Assembly: GCA_021372575.1 (NCBI GenBank)
Contig: JAJFUE010000081.1
Span: forward strand, 1-54,458
From: a bacterium
GTDB lineage: Bacteria; Sumerlaeota; Sumerlaeia; MVZB01
Direction of reading: 5' to 3'
Length of the DNA stretch: 54,458 nt
Numbering within the stretch: position 1 is the stretch's first letter; each line of letters opens with the position of its first letter. The position numbers and the translations under genes were made by a program. Below the pieces are notes generated by a model. That model did no database searches. It saw nothing but the letters and a program-made list of their open reading frames with translations, and was not told the DNA's origin. This document shows, one piece after another, positions 26,358 to 36,734 of the stretch.

Positions 26358-27218
26358 ATGGAAGACAAACTGGTTGTTTTCAAAGGCAAACAAGTTCGGC
26401 GGGTCTTGCATGAGGGGGAATGGTATTTCTCGGTCGTCGATATCATTGAGGTCCTGACCGACAGCGATAATCCGCGCAATTACTGGAACACGATGAAAAG
26501 GCGCGAAAAAATGGGGGCCGGCGTCGAGTTGTCCACAATTTGCGTACAACTGAAAATGCCCTCGGCGGATGGGAAGATGTATCTGACCGATGCCGTTAAC
26601 ACCGAAAATGCGTTTCGGATTATTCAGTCCATTCCAAGTCCCAAGGCCGAGCCGTTCAAGCGCTGGCTGGCAAAAGTGGGGTATGAGCGCGTTCAGGAGA
26701 TTGAGGACCCTGAGCTCGCATCAAAACGGGCGCGGGCCCTTTACGAGGCCAAGGGTTATCCGGCCGATTGGATCGAAAAACGGATGCGTTCGATCGCGAT
26801 TCGTGAGGAATTGACGGGAGAATGGAAAGATCGCGGCATCCGTGAACAAAAGGACTTTGCAATTTTGACCGCGGAAATATCCAAGGCAGCGTTTGGCCTC
26901 ACGCCGACCGAATACATGAAGCTGAAGGGATTGAAGCGGCAGAATCTGCGCGATCACATGACGGATTTGGAACTGATCTTTTCGATGCTCGGCGAGGCCG
27001 CCACAACCGAAATCACACGCACCCATGATGCGCAGGGATTCGAGCAAAACAAAACGGCTGCCCGGGAAGGCGGCAATGTCGCAGGCACTGCGCGTAAAGA
27101 ACTGGAAAAGAAATCCGGGCGCAAAGTCGTCAGCAGCCAAAATTATCTGCCGAAACCCCGCCGGACGAAATTAATCGAACCGGTTGACGATGAGTCCTCT
27201 GATACCGGAGAAAAGTAA
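26358..27218 (+). CDS. BRO-N/DinD-like protein (phage antirepressor family)
   Basis: 286 aa. The N-terminal BRO domain (VFKGKQVRRVLHEGEWYFSVVDIIEVLTDSDNPRNYW) is followed by KMYLTDAVNTENAFRIIQSIPSPKAEPFKRWLA and a DinD-like central region (DRGIREQKDFAILTAEISKAAFGLTPTEYMKLKGL). The family is spread by phages and plasmids; the BRO domain binds nucleic acid. Its composition (about 53% G+C at 26401-26460) is lower than most neighbours, and it sits beside an antidote remnant, suggesting an acquired island. Its ribosome site is weak (GGAAATACAAATC). Function in the host is unknown. Confidence 0.82.
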   Translation: MEDKLVVFKGKQVRRVLHEGEWYFSVVDIIEVLTDSDNPRNYWNTMKRREKMGAGVELSTICVQLKMPSADGKMYLTDAVNTENAFRIIQSIPSPKAEPFKRWLAKVGYERVQEIEDPELASKRARALYEAKGYPADWIEKRMRSIAIREELTGEWKDRGIREQKDFAILTAEISKAAFGLTPTEYMKLKGLKRQNLRDHMTDLELIFSMLGEAATTEITRTHDAQGFEQNKTAAREGGNVAGTARKELEKKSGRKVVSSQNYLPKPRRTKLIEPVDDESSDTGEK

Positions 27219-27464
27219 TGTTGGGGGATTAAATGGCCGAACCAACTCCCAGTGATGCAGGTGGCACATATGATGGTCTGAGGAACAGGTATGTTTCCTT
27301 TCGATCGAACAATTTTCAAATTCAACATTGATCGACACGAAATCAATGTGCGGGACATGGTCATCGTTCTCCGAATTTTTCAAATTCCTTGTCGATGAAG
27401 AAGAAAAAAATCGTAATAGATAATTCTCTCCTCGTCTCTGCGTCACCGTGTCTCCGGGGTACAT
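27219..27464. other. Spacer between the BRO gene and glgB
   Basis: 246 bp of lower-GC sequence with no gene. The right end (27424-27463) is a CTCTCCTCGTCTCTGCGTCACCGTGTCTCC-like simple repeat. Confidence 0.4.
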
Positions 27465-29390
27465 TTATTCCTGCTTGAGGAACACCGCGCCGAGCGGCGG
27501 CAGGACCAGGTTCAGCGAGCATGGGTAGTTGTGCGAGGGCTGCGGAACGGCCTCGACCTCGCCCATGTTGCCGAACCCCGCGCCGCCGTATTCGAGCGCA
27601 TCGCTGTTGAGCAGCTCGCGCCAGCGGCCGCACCGCGAGACGCCGATCCGGTAGTTGAGCCGCGGCACGGGCGTGAAGTTGAAGGCCGCGACAACCGCAC
27701 CGTCGTCGCCCGACTTGCCGCGCCGCACGAGCGAAATGACGCTCGACTCGTTGTCGTTGCAATCGATCCAGCTGAATCCGTCGAACGAAAATTCGATCTC
27801 GTGCATCGCGGGCTCGTTGCGGTAGAGCATGTTCAGGTCGCGCACGAACTGGTTGAGGGTGTTGTGGCGGTGGTCGCCGAGCAGGTGCCAGTCGAGGCTC
27901 AGGTCGTGCTGCCACTCGTTCCACTGGCCGATTTCGCCGCCCATGAACATGAGCTTTTTTGCCGGCTGCGCGTACATGTAGGCAAACAAGAGGCGCAAGT
28001 TGGCGAATTTCTGCCAGTCGTCGCCGGGCATTTTCCTGAGCAGCGAGCCCTTGCCATAGACGACCTCGTCGTGCGAGAGCGGCAGGACGAAATTTTCGCT
28101 GAACGCATAGAGCATGCGGAACGTGAGCTTGTGGTGGTGGAACTTGCGGAAGATCGGGTCCTTGCTCATGTAGTCGAGGGTGTCGTGCATCCAGCCCATG
28201 TCCCACTTGAGGCCGAACCCGAGGCCGCCGACATAGGTCGGGCGCGCCACCATCGGCCATGCCGTCGATTCCTCGGCGAACGTCTGCACGTCGGGGTGGC
28301 GCTGGTAAATTTCGGTGTTGAGCTTGCGCAGGAAGTCGATGGCCTCGAGGTGCTCGTGGCCGCCGAAACGGTTCGGAACCCACTCGCCCGGCTTGCGCGA
28401 GTAATCGAGGTAAAGCATCGACGCGACGGCGTCCACGCGGATGCCATCGACGTGATATTTCTCGAGCCAGTAGAGCGCGCTCGAAATGAGGAACGCGCGC
28501 ACCTCGTTGCGGCCGAAATTGAAGATGTAGCTGTTCCAGTCGCGCTGAAGCCCCTGCCGCGGGTCCTTGTGCTCGTAGAGGTGCGTGCCGTCGAAATAGG
28601 CAAGGCCAAATTCATCGCTCGGGAAATGCGACGGCACCCAGTCCAGGATCACGCCGATGCCGGCCTGGTGCAGATAATCGACGAGGAACATGAAATCCTG
28701 CGGCGTGCCGTAACGGCTGCTCGGCGCGAAGTAGCCGGTCGTCTGGTAGCCCCACGAGCCGAAGAACGGGTGCTCCATGACCGGCATCATCTCGACGTGC
28801 GTGTAGCCCATGTGCTTGAGGTAGGCCGCGAGCTGCGGCGCGAGCTCGCGGTAGCTGAGCGAGCGATTGCCATCCTCCGGGACGCGCCGCCACGAGCCGA
28901 CGTGCATTTCGTAGATCGAGATCGGCGCGTCGAGCGCGTTGTTGCGGTGGCGGTCGCGCATCCAGTCGCCGTCGCCCCATTCGTAGTCGAGGTCCCACAC
29001 GATCGAGGCCGTGCGCGGCGGCGTCTCGGCGTGGATCGCATAGGGATCGGCCTTATCGACCTCGTAGCCGCGGTAGCGCGAACGGATGTGATACTTGTAA
29101 TGGGTCATCTTGCCAAGGCCCGGGATGAAGCCTTCCCAGATGCCGCTCTGGCCGCGCATCGAAAGGTGATGGCTGTCCTTGTTCCAGTCGTTGAATTCGC
29201 CGATCACCGAAACGGCCGCGGCGTCCGGGGCCCACACGGCGAAATAAACGCCGTCGTTCTTTCCGTCGTTATAAAGATGCGATCCGAGCTTGTCGTAAAG
29301 CTTGACGTGATTGCCTTCATTGAACAGGTAAATATCATCCTCGCTGAGCAGGCTGACGCGATGCTTGACCGAATCGACAGCGGCAGTCAT
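27465..29390 (-). CDS. glgB: 1,4-alpha-glucan branching enzyme (GH13)
   Basis: 641 aa. The N-terminal CBM48-type domain ([22 protein letters not shown]) is followed by the GH13 barrel: [25 protein letters not shown] (nucleophile Asp), TFAEEST (acid/base Glu) and LSHDEV (third carboxylate). It forms alpha-1,6 branches in glycogen. AGAGG lies 7 nt before ATG 29390; an upstream in-frame start at 29471 lacks a better site. The trehalose synthase-maltokinase gene lies immediately upstream in the same direction (155 bp gap), consistent with a shared glycogen/trehalose locus. Confidence 0.95.
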   Translation of the reverse strand: MTAAVDSVKHRVSLLSEDDIYLFNEGNHVKLYDKLGSHLYNDGKNDGVYFAVWAPDAAAVSVIGEFNDWNKDSHHLSMRGQSGIWEGFIPGLGKMTHYKYHIRSRYRGYEVDKADPYAIHAETPPRTASIVWDLDYEWGDGDWMRDRHRNNALDAPISIYEMHVGSWRRVPEDGNRSLSYRELAPQLAAYLKHMGYTHVEMMPVMEHPFFGSWGYQTTGYFAPSSRYGTPQDFMFLVDYLHQAGIGVILDWVPSHFPSDEFGLAYFDGTHLYEHKDPRQGLQRDWNSYIFNFGRNEVRAFLISSALYWLEKYHVDGIRVDAVASMLYLDYSRKPGEWVPNRFGGHEHLEAIDFLRKLNTEIYQRHPDVQTFAEESTAWPMVARPTYVGGLGFGLKWDMGWMHDTLDYMSKDPIFRKFHHHKLTFRMLYAFSENFVLPLSHDEVVYGKGSLLRKMPGDDWQKFANLRLLFAYMYAQPAKKLMFMGGEIGQWNEWQHDLSLDWHLLGDHRHNTLNQFVRDLNMLYRNEPAMHEIEFSFDGFSWIDCNDNESSVISLVRRGKSGDDGAVVAAFNFTPVPRLNYRIGVSRCGRWRELLNSDALEYGGAGFGNMGEVEAVPQPSHNYPCSLNLVLPPLGAVFLKQE

Positions 29391-29544
29391 GTTTGATCCT
29401 CTCTCACCCGGTAATGCTTCTCGTGCCCGAAGGCCTTTTCGCAAGGCGTTATCGCCGCACAACCTCCGCAATCACTCCAGGCGGTTGTCATTGTATGGGA
29501 TCATCATATATTTCAATACGGTTTTTTTGAGCGCACAACGCGGT

Positions 29545-32500
29545 TTATTTCCGTGACAGGTCGGATTCAAACAGGCTGAGGATCACGCGCAACGGGACGA
29601 TCGCCCATTCGGGACGGTTGGCCAGCTCCCACGAAAGCTGGTGGACGGCCTTGTTGAGCATGTGGGCGTTCAGCAGCACCGCCAGTTCGTCGGGGGCATT
29701 CGGCATGAAATTGGCGTCGCCGGCCGTGTCGAGATACGTCCGAAGATAGATCACCGAGACCCACTCGCGCCACGCGCGGCACCAGCGCTCGACGGCGGCC
29801 GCCTGATCGGGGGCAATGATCCCGCCGCGGCCGTGCTCGACGAAACTCGTGAACACGGCGGCGTGGATGGAGTGCAGCATTGCCCCCACGTCGCGCAGCG
29901 GCGAACGCTTGATCCTGCGTTCGGTGAGCGAACGCGCCACGTCGCCCTCAAAATCGGCAACCATGAAATCGCGGCCGGTGAACAGGATCTGCTGCAGGAC
30001 GAAATCGCCGTGGCAGCGAATCCGGCGCGCGGCGACGCGCAGGCCGATGATGGCTCGATAGACGTCGAGGATCCGCCCCTGAAGCCCCAGGACGGACTCG
30101 GCCGCGGCGCGTGAATCCTCGGGCAGCGTTCGCAGCCGCCGCTGCAACAGGTGGCTCGTCGGGCCGACCATGTTGCGCATCGACTGGTAAAACGCGCGCT
30201 GGTAATGCGGCGAGAAGGGCTCGTCGGCAAACGCCGGGTCGGATGGGTCCGACGCCAGCGCCAGGTGCATTTCCGCGCTGCGCCGCGCGAGCAGCCGGAT
30301 CATGTCGGTATGATGGCCGAGCAACTCGTTGGCCTGGGGAGGAAGCTCGCGCCCCATGGCATCGACAAGCGGCAGTCCGATGCGCGGTGGTTCGCTTTCG
30401 CGCATCACGCGATCGGTCATGACCCTCTCGATGTAATTGCCGATCACGTCGAGCGCGTAGTGCCACGCCGTCGCCTCGTACGGGACCGCCCGCCGCAAAA
30501 TGGCCACGCTGACCGGCTCGGCGCGCGGCGTGACATATTCGATCGAACCCATCACCTCGGGCGTGTTGGCGAATTTGCCCGCCAGGAAGCGGCCGATTTC
30601 GAGGTCCGGATTGATTCCGGTTTCCATCCGCCGAAACATCTTCAGGGCGAGCTGATCGCCGTAAGCCAGCGTGGTCAAGGCCGGATTGCCCTTGCCCAGG
30701 GTGGGTGCGAAGCCGGCCTCGGGCGCCGCAAGAATGCCGCCCAACCGGCGCGCCGGCCGGCACACAACACCCCCTTGCAGCCCCTTGAGCCTGCGGTGGC
30801 GCGCAATCGACGCCAGAATGGCCGAACCGAACGCGGAATCGCCCGCCGCGTCGTAGAGGATCGCGGGGTTCGCCGGAGCGGCGCGCGGCGAAACAATGCG
30901 GATCGATGCGATCACCGTCTGCCGCGCGTCGCGCAGGATTTGTTCGGCAGCGGCTCCCGTCGCCATCCCGATCGGGATCAAATAAACTTCCGGTTCGCCC
31001 TCGGTGAAATCGAGCTCGACCATCGCAAGCACGAACAGCTTCGATTCGTGGCGCAGCGGGACGTAGTCGTGAATGACCGCACCGCGCACCGTGCGGTCCT
31101 TGCTGCCATACCAGCGCGCACCCTCGATGTATGGCAAGACCTCTTCCTCCAGCGCGTCCCTCTGCTCCGGCCGCAGCAGGGTTTCCCAGTTTCCGGCAAC
31201 CGTGATTTCACGGATTTCGCGCGCGGCGGTCTCGAGCTCGATCCTCGTCTCGGCCGGCTCGAGCTTGAACCAGTAAAACGAATGCGGGCCGATCGTGAGG
31301 AAATACGGCAGTTCGCCGATGCGCGGGAAATACGTGTGCCCGAATAGCTCGAGCGGGACCATGCCCTTGAAGCCCGACAGGTCGAGCTCGAGGTATTGCG
31401 CGTAGCGCGACAGGTTCACCATCACCAGGATCGTTTCCATCTCGAAGTGGCGGACAAAGACGAGCACCTTGCGGTTGTCGGGCTTCAGGATCTCCATCGT
31501 GCCGCGGCTGAACGCCTTGTGCTGCTTGCGCAGAGCGATCAGCCGCTTCATCCACCACAGGAGCGAATGCGGGTTCATGAGCTGCGTCTCGACGTTGATC
31601 GCCTCATACCTGTATTCGGGGTCGGTGATGACGGGCAGATACAATTGCTGCGGGTTGGCGCGCGAGAAGCCCGCGTTGCGGTCGGCGCTCCACTGCATCG
31701 GCGTGCGCACGCTGTTGCGGTCGCCGAGGTAAATGTTGTCGCCCATGCCGATCTCGTCGCCGTAATAAATCACGGGCGTCCCCGGCAGCGACATCAGCAG
31801 CCCGTTCATCAGCTCGATTTTTCTTCGATTATTGCCCAGAAGCGGCGCGAGCCGGCGGCGAATCCCCAGATTGATGCGCGCCTGCTTGTCGCGCGCGTAG
31901 GCGCGATACATGTAGTCGCGCTCCTCGTCGGTCACCATCTCGAGCGTCAGTTCGTCGTGGTTGCGCAGGAACAGCGCCCACTGGCACCTCGGCCCGATCG
32001 GCGGCGTCTGCTCGAGGATGTCGATGATCGGAAAGCGGTCCTCGAGCTGCACGGCCATGAAGATGCGCGGCATGAGCGGGAAGTGAAACGCCATGTGGCA
32101 GCCTTCGCCGGTCAGGTATTGCGCGGCGTCCTCGGGCCACTGGTTGGCTTCCGCGAGCAGCATGCGGTCGCTGAAGTTCTCATCGACGTGCCGCCGCAGT
32201 TCCTTCAGGAACGCGTGCGTCTGCGGCAGGTTCTCGCAGATCGTCCCTTCTTCCTCGAACAGGTACGGGATCGCGTCCAGCCGCATGCCCGAAATCCCCA
32301 TGTCCATCCAGAAATCGATGAACCGGAACACGGCGCGCGAGACGCGCGGGTTGGCGAAGTTGAGGTCGGGCTGGTGCGAAAAAAAACGGTGCCAGTAATA
32401 CGCCTTCGCGACGTTGTCCCACGTCCAGTTGCTGACCTCGAAATCCTTGAAGATGACGCGCGCGTCGCGGTACCTGTCCGGCGTGTCGCTCCACACGTAG

Positions 32501-32916
32501 TAGCCGCGCTCGATGCTCCCCATCGGCGTCCTGCGCGCGCGTTGAAACCACGGGTGCTGGTCCGACGTGTGGTTGATGACGAGCTCGCTGATGACGCGAA
32601 TGTCCCGCGCCGCGGCCTCCTTTAGAAACAGCCGCAGGTCGCGCAGCTTTCCGTAAAGCGGATGGACATCGGTGTAATTGGCGATGTCGTAGCCGTCGTC
32701 CTTGAGCGGCGACGGGTAAAACGGCAGCAGCCAGATCGCGGTGATCCCCAAATCCTGAAGGTAATCGAGTTTCTCCGTCATCCCGCGGAAATCGCCGTAA
32801 CCGTCGGCGTCGCTGTCGCGGAACGCGCGCACGTGAAGCTCATAAATAATCGCATCTTGATACCAAACCGGATCGGGAGGCAACAACGACAGGAAGGAAT
32901 GATTGTTTTTGGCCAT
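29545..32916 (-). CDS. treS: Trehalose synthase-maltokinase fusion (TreS-Mak)
   Basis: 1123 aa. Residues about 1-560 are GH13 maltose alpha-D-glucosyltransferase: WYQDAIIYELHVRAF, GMRLDAIPYLFEEEGT (nucleophile), LLAEANQWPED (acid/base), LRNHDELTLEM. The remainder is a maltokinase: a cap near EVLPYIEGARWYGSKDR and the kinase core CHGDFVLQQILFTGRDFMVADFEGD. Together they interconvert maltose and trehalose and phosphorylate maltose to maltose 1-phosphate, the GlgE donor. No glgE lies in this window. ATG 32916 is preceded by GGGGG at short spacing, as in dnaK here; ATG 32931 is the alternative. Confidence 0.94.
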   Translation of the reverse strand: MAKNNHSFLSLLPPDPVWYQDAIIYELHVRAFRDSDADGYGDFRGMTEKLDYLQDLGITAIWLLPFYPSPLKDDGYDIANYTDVHPLYGKLRDLRLFLKEAAARDIRVISELVINHTSDQHPWFQRARRTPMGSIERGYYVWSDTPDRYRDARVIFKDFEVSNWTWDNVAKAYYWHRFFSHQPDLNFANPRVSRAVFRFIDFWMDMGISGMRLDAIPYLFEEEGTICENLPQTHAFLKELRRHVDENFSDRMLLAEANQWPEDAAQYLTGEGCHMAFHFPLMPRIFMAVQLEDRFPIIDILEQTPPIGPRCQWALFLRNHDELTLEMVTDEERDYMYRAYARDKQARINLGIRRRLAPLLGNNRRKIELMNGLLMSLPGTPVIYYGDEIGMGDNIYLGDRNSVRTPMQWSADRNAGFSRANPQQLYLPVITDPEYRYEAINVETQLMNPHSLLWWMKRLIALRKQHKAFSRGTMEILKPDNRKVLVFVRHFEMETILVMVNLSRYAQYLELDLSGFKGMVPLELFGHTYFPRIGELPYFLTIGPHSFYWFKLEPAETRIELETAAREIREITVAGNWETLLRPEQRDALEEEVLPYIEGARWYGSKDRTVRGAVIHDYVPLRHESKLFVLAMVELDFTEGEPEVYLIPIGMATGAAAEQILRDARQTVIASIRIVSPRAAPANPAILYDAAGDSAFGSAILASIARHRRLKGLQGGVVCRPARRLGGILAAPEAGFAPTLGKGNPALTTLAYGDQLALKMFRRMETGINPDLEIGRFLAGKFANTPEVMGSIEYVTPRAEPVSVAILRRAVPYEATAWHYALDVIGNYIERVMTDRVMRESEPPRIGLPLVDAMGRELPPQANELLGHHTDMIRLLARRSAEMHLALASDPSDPAFADEPFSPHYQRAFYQSMRNMVGPTSHLLQRRLRTLPEDSRAAAESVLGLQGRILDVYRAIIGLRVAARRIRCHGDFVLQQILFTGRDFMVADFEGDVARSLTERRIKRSPLRDVGAMLHSIHAAVFTSFVEHGRGGIIAPDQAAAVERWCRAWREWVSVIYLRTYLDTAGDANFMPNAPDELAVLLNAHMLNKAVHQLSWELANRPEWAIVPLRVILSLFESDLSRK

Positions 32917-33087
32917 ATCCCCCGCCCGCATGGTTCATGTGTGTGCAATGATTCATGATAGTTGGAACCGAATGCGGGAGTCAAATTTCAGCCTCGGCGG
33001 TCCTGGCGCCTTGGCGTTAAATCTCTCCCCGCCTTGACTTTTGCCCCTATCTCCATTAGCTTTTTTAATGATTGCGAGTGTCTGCCA

Positions 33088-33951
33088 ATGAACACGATCG
33101 AACACGGCCTGAGCGTCATCATCCCCTGCCACAACGAGCGGGACGCGATTGTGCGCGTGCTGGACCAGATCGAAGGCGCGTTGAACACCGCCACAATCCC
33201 GCACGAAATCATCGTCGTCGATGACGGCTCGACCGACGGCTCCGCCGACCTGATCGACGCGCGCCGGTTCAAGCTCGTGCGCCACCAGACGCGCATGGGT
33301 TACGGCGCGGCGATCAAGTCCGGCGTGCGCGACGCGCAATACGATTCGATTTTGATTACCGATGCCGACGGCACCTACCCGAACGAGCGCATCCCGGATT
33401 TCGTGAAGGCGCTCGAGGGCAAGGACATGGTCGTTGGCGCGCGTCCATACGTCGCGATCCAGCCGATCCGCCGGCCGGCGAAATGGGTCCTCCGCACGCT
33501 CGCCCAATATCTGTGCCGCCGGCCGATCCCCGACCTCAATTCCGGTTTCCGCATCTTCACGCGCGAGCTGTTCGAAAAATTCGAGCACCTCTACCCGGAG
33601 GGCTTTTCGCTCACGACGACGATCACGCTCGCGACCCTCACCAGCGGCCGCCGCGTCGAATACGTCCCGATCGAGTATCATCCGCGCGTCGGCACGTCCA
33701 AGATCCGCCCCATCCAGGACACGCTCGGTTTCCTCAGCCTCATCCTGCGCATCGTGCTCTACTTCGACCCACTGCGCATCTTCCTGCCGCTCAGCCTGAT
33801 CCTGATCATCGCCAGCGTCATCGACGGCATCCTCAGCAAGCTCGTTTTCCATCAGGTCGCGGACGTGAGCACGGTATTATTGTTCGTGACCGGCGTGCAG
33901 GTGATGGCCATCGGCGCCCTCGCCGACCTCATCACGCGCAGGATGAAGTAA
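33088..33951 (+). CDS. GT2-family glycosyltransferase, polyprenyl/dolichyl-phosphate type
   Basis: 287 aa. The GT-A domain has LSVIIPCHNERDAI, VVDDGSTDGS and ITDADGTYP (metal-binding Asp cluster), then DLNSGFRIF, typical of DPM1-like transferases that load a sugar onto polyprenyl phosphate. Two hydrophobic C-terminal segments (about 225-245 and 255-280) anchor it in the membrane. ATG 33088 fits the conserved N-terminus; a longer in-frame extension upstream reads through a simple-repeat spacer and is rejected. It heads a three-gene unit, 22 nt before the next start. Confidence 0.9.
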   Translation: MNTIEHGLSVIIPCHNERDAIVRVLDQIEGALNTATIPHEIIVVDDGSTDGSADLIDARRFKLVRHQTRMGYGAAIKSGVRDAQYDSILITDADGTYPNERIPDFVKALEGKDMVVGARPYVAIQPIRRPAKWVLRTLAQYLCRRPIPDLNSGFRIFTRELFEKFEHLYPEGFSLTTTITLATLTSGRRVEYVPIEYHPRVGTSKIRPIQDTLGFLSLILRIVLYFDPLRIFLPLSLILIIASVIDGILSKLVFHQVADVSTVLLFVTGVQVMAIGALADLITRRMK

Positions 33952-33973
33952 CGATTCTCATTAGGTATTCATA

Positions 33974-35668
33974 ATGCGCGACATTTACGCCAGTAAAGCC
34001 ATAAGCCAGATCCCGCGACTGCTTTCGCTCGAGGATCGCATTCCGTTTTCGCCGACGTACGGCTGCTGCAACCGCGAGTTCTGGCTGTGCCGGGCAGTCG
34101 ATTTTCCGAACTCGATCATGCAGTTCGGCATCCACGCCCTCGCGCTCGCGTGGAAGCACGAGATGCCCGGCAACATCTATTACCAGCACCCGAAGATCGC
34201 CGAGTGGACCGTCGCCGCAATGGATTACTGGATGAAGATCCAGCACCGCGACGGCTCGTTTGATGAATTCTATCCGAATGAGCGTGGCTGGGCCGGCCCG
34301 ACCGGGTTTTTGCTTTATTCGATGATCGATTCCTACCGGTTGCTCGGCGAGGCGTTCCCGGAAAAACTCAAGCCGCAATTCTTCGATGCGTGCGAGCGCG
34401 CGGCGAAATATCTGATCAAATGGGACGAAAGCGGGGTTTTGGCAAATCATCACGCGATGGCCGTTTTGCCGGTGTTTGAAACGGCACGATTGCTTAACAC
34501 CCGTGAACTATGGGTCGGTTATGAAAAGAAGCTCGCCGAGTTCTACACCTATTGCAATCCGGAGGGCTGGTGCCTCGAATACGACGGCGCCGATCCCGGC
34601 TACCTCTCCGCGACCGTGAGTTTCCTTGGCAAGATCTACAAGCACCGGGCCGAAGTCGCTTTGGTGCGCGATGACAAGCGCATGCGCGAGGTGATGACGC
34701 GCGCCGTCGATTTCTGCGCGTGGTTCGCATACCCGAACGGCCATTACGCCGGCACGATCGGCAGCCGCCAGACGCTCCATTTTTATCCGCATGGATTCGA
34801 GATCCTCGCGCCCGAATACCCGATGGCCGCAGCCGTGGCCGATCATCTGCTCAAGGGCTTGAATGAGGGCGCGCTCGTCCCGCCTGAAATTCAGAGCGAT
34901 CGTTATTACCAATACCGCATCCCTGAATTGCTGTTAAGTTATGTCGATTACGGCCAGCGCCCGGCGCAGATTCCTACCCTGCCCTGGCAAACCGAGCCAC
35001 TCGAGAAATATTATCCCAACGGCCGGTTCCTGATGCGCACGACGCCGCAAAGCTACACGGTCGTGAACGCGGCCAAGGGCGGCATCATCAAGCATTTCGA
35101 CCTCAATTCCAATAAACTCATTTTTAACGATTGCGGGATTCTGGCCGAACTCGAAGACGGCCGCGTGATCACCTCCCAGTGGATCGATCCGCAATACGCC
35201 GTCGAAAGAAGACCCGATTACGTCGCGATCCGCGGCACGACGCACCGCGTCGCGACGAAGATCTTCACCCCGCTCAAGTTCATCGCGTTCCGCCTCTTCA
35301 TGCTCGCGATCGGATGGAACAGCAAGCTCGCCTACGAAATGAAAGGCCTCATCCGCCGGCTGCTCATGACCCAGGCCAAGCCGATGCCGGTGCGGTTCGC
35401 GCGGCAAATCCAATGGAACGGCAACGAATTGCTGGTCACGGATTTATTGGAAATAAACGAGACACGCGTGCGACGGCTGCTGATCGGCGACGAAATGCCG
35501 GTGCGCTACGTGCCGCAGTCGCGCTATTTCCAGCCGCAGGAACTCGACGTCAGCGGCTGGACGGCCCCGCCCGAAGCCATCGAGAAACTCAATCGCAACG
35601 GCAAGCTCACGGTACGCCGCCGCGTGAAGACATCCACCCCCGCCGCGATCGAGACCGAATTCGAATGA
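33974..35668 (+). CDS. Probable alpha/alpha-toroid protein of glycan metabolism (function unknown)
   Basis: 564 aa. The first ~330 residues are helix-rich with Trp/Tyr-rich repeats (AMDYWMKIQHRDGSFDEFYPNERG, YEKKLAEFYTYCNPEGWCLEYDGADPGYLSATV), resembling six-hairpin glycosidases or heparinase-type toroids. The rest is beta-rich, as in lyase C-terminal sandwiches. No signal peptide or catalytic signature is certain, so lyase, hydrolase or epimerase are all guesses. It sits between a polyprenyl-phosphate-type GT2 and an LPG-synthase-like membrane protein; the latter's ATG overlaps its TGA. Context suggests a role in a lipid-linked or envelope glycan. Confidence 0.7.
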   Translation: MRDIYASKAISQIPRLLSLEDRIPFSPTYGCCNREFWLCRAVDFPNSIMQFGIHALALAWKHEMPGNIYYQHPKIAEWTVAAMDYWMKIQHRDGSFDEFYPNERGWAGPTGFLLYSMIDSYRLLGEAFPEKLKPQFFDACERAAKYLIKWDESGVLANHHAMAVLPVFETARLLNTRELWVGYEKKLAEFYTYCNPEGWCLEYDGADPGYLSATVSFLGKIYKHRAEVALVRDDKRMREVMTRAVDFCAWFAYPNGHYAGTIGSRQTLHFYPHGFEILAPEYPMAAAVADHLLKGLNEGALVPPEIQSDRYYQYRIPELLLSYVDYGQRPAQIPTLPWQTEPLEKYYPNGRFLMRTTPQSYTVVNAAKGGIIKHFDLNSNKLIFNDCGILAELEDGRVITSQWIDPQYAVERRPDYVAIRGTTHRVATKIFTPLKFIAFRLFMLAIGWNSKLAYEMKGLIRRLLMTQAKPMPVRFARQIQWNGNELLVTDLLEINETRVRRLLIGDEMPVRYVPQSRYFQPQELDVSGWTAPPEAIEKLNRNGKLTVRRRVKTSTPAAIETEFE

Positions 35669-36675
35669 AATTCACGCGCAAAACCGTCATCAGGATTTTT
35701 CACTGGCTCGGCATCCTGATGCTGATCGGCCTCATCTGGTGGGCCGGCCCGGGCGAGATGATCAAGCTCATCCGGAAGCTCGACCCATGGTGGCTGCTTG
35801 TCGGATTTCTGTTAAATATCCCGCAAATCGGCCTCAAGGCCTACCGCTGGCACTTGATGGTCAACTGGCAGGGGATGCGGTTCACATACCCACAGGCGTT
35901 CCTGTCGTATTTCGGGTCTTTGTTAATAGGATTTATCACGCCCGGCCGGCTGGGCGAAATGATCAAGGCCGTAACGCTGCGCAACGAATGCAAGGTCCCG
36001 ATGGCGCGAGGACTTTCGAGCGTCATTCTCGACCGCGTGTTCGATATGTATTTGCTGTTAACATTGGGCTCGCTCGGGATCATCCGCTTCGCCGTCGTCG
36101 GCACGCGGCTTTCATGGCCGGCGTTCACGGCGACGTGCGTTTTGATGTTTCTGCCGTTGGCTTTTCTGAATGAGCGCATTTTCCGCAAGGCGACCGGCGT
36201 GATGATTTCGCTTCCCGCGCTCAAGGGAAAATCCGATTGGCTCCGCGAGCAGATCGATCATTTCGCAAGCGGCCTGGCCGTGCTCACGCCGCGGCACCTC
36301 GTAATCAGCGTCGCGCTCACCATCACCGCCTACTTCATCTTTTTTGTCCAATGCCTGTGCTGCGCGTATTCGCTCGGGTTCACGCTGCCGTTCCGCGACC
36401 TCGTGATGATGATGGCCGCGAGCAACTTCATCTCGCTCGTGCCGATCTCGCCGCCGAACGGCCTCGGAACGCGCGAGGCATGCCTCACGTACTTCCTGTC
36501 AAGAACAACGCCGCCGCAGGTTCCCGCGACGGCGATCAGTTTCGGCCTGACTATTTTCCTGGTCTTATTCGTCGGCGGCGGGCTCATCGGATGGGTCTGC
36601 TGGATCTACGCGCCAATGGGCATGCGAACAGCGGCCAAAGAGGTGACTGAGAAAAGGAAATTGACCACGGAATAA
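35665..36675 (+). CDS. LPG-synthase-type transmembrane protein (UPF0104/flippase-like)
   Basis: 336 aa, six to eight hydrophobic segments. It has the family's GLKAYRWHLMVNWQG, LLIGFITPGRLGEMIKAV (P-x-R-x-G-E) and SLVPISPPNGLGTREA motifs. Members include the flippase half of lysylphosphatidylglycerol synthase and proteins associated with glycan export; there is no aminoacyltransferase domain here. It starts in the stop codon of the preceding gene (ATGA), so expression is coupled. Lipid or lipid-linked sugar movement is the likely role, inferred from context. Confidence 0.87.
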   Translation: MKFTRKTVIRIFHWLGILMLIGLIWWAGPGEMIKLIRKLDPWWLLVGFLLNIPQIGLKAYRWHLMVNWQGMRFTYPQAFLSYFGSLLIGFITPGRLGEMIKAVTLRNECKVPMARGLSSVILDRVFDMYLLLTLGSLGIIRFAVVGTRLSWPAFTATCVLMFLPLAFLNERIFRKATGVMISLPALKGKSDWLREQIDHFASGLAVLTPRHLVISVALTITAYFIFFVQCLCCAYSLGFTLPFRDLVMMMAASNFISLVPISPPNGLGTREACLTYFLSRTTPPQVPATAISFGLTIFLVLFVGGGLIGWVCWIYAPMGMRTAAKEVTEKRKLTTE

Positions 36676-36734
36676 AGGAAATGGATGGTGGGAAGGAAAC
36701 GATCGCTTTCAAAACGAATGATGTGGAGGCGACT

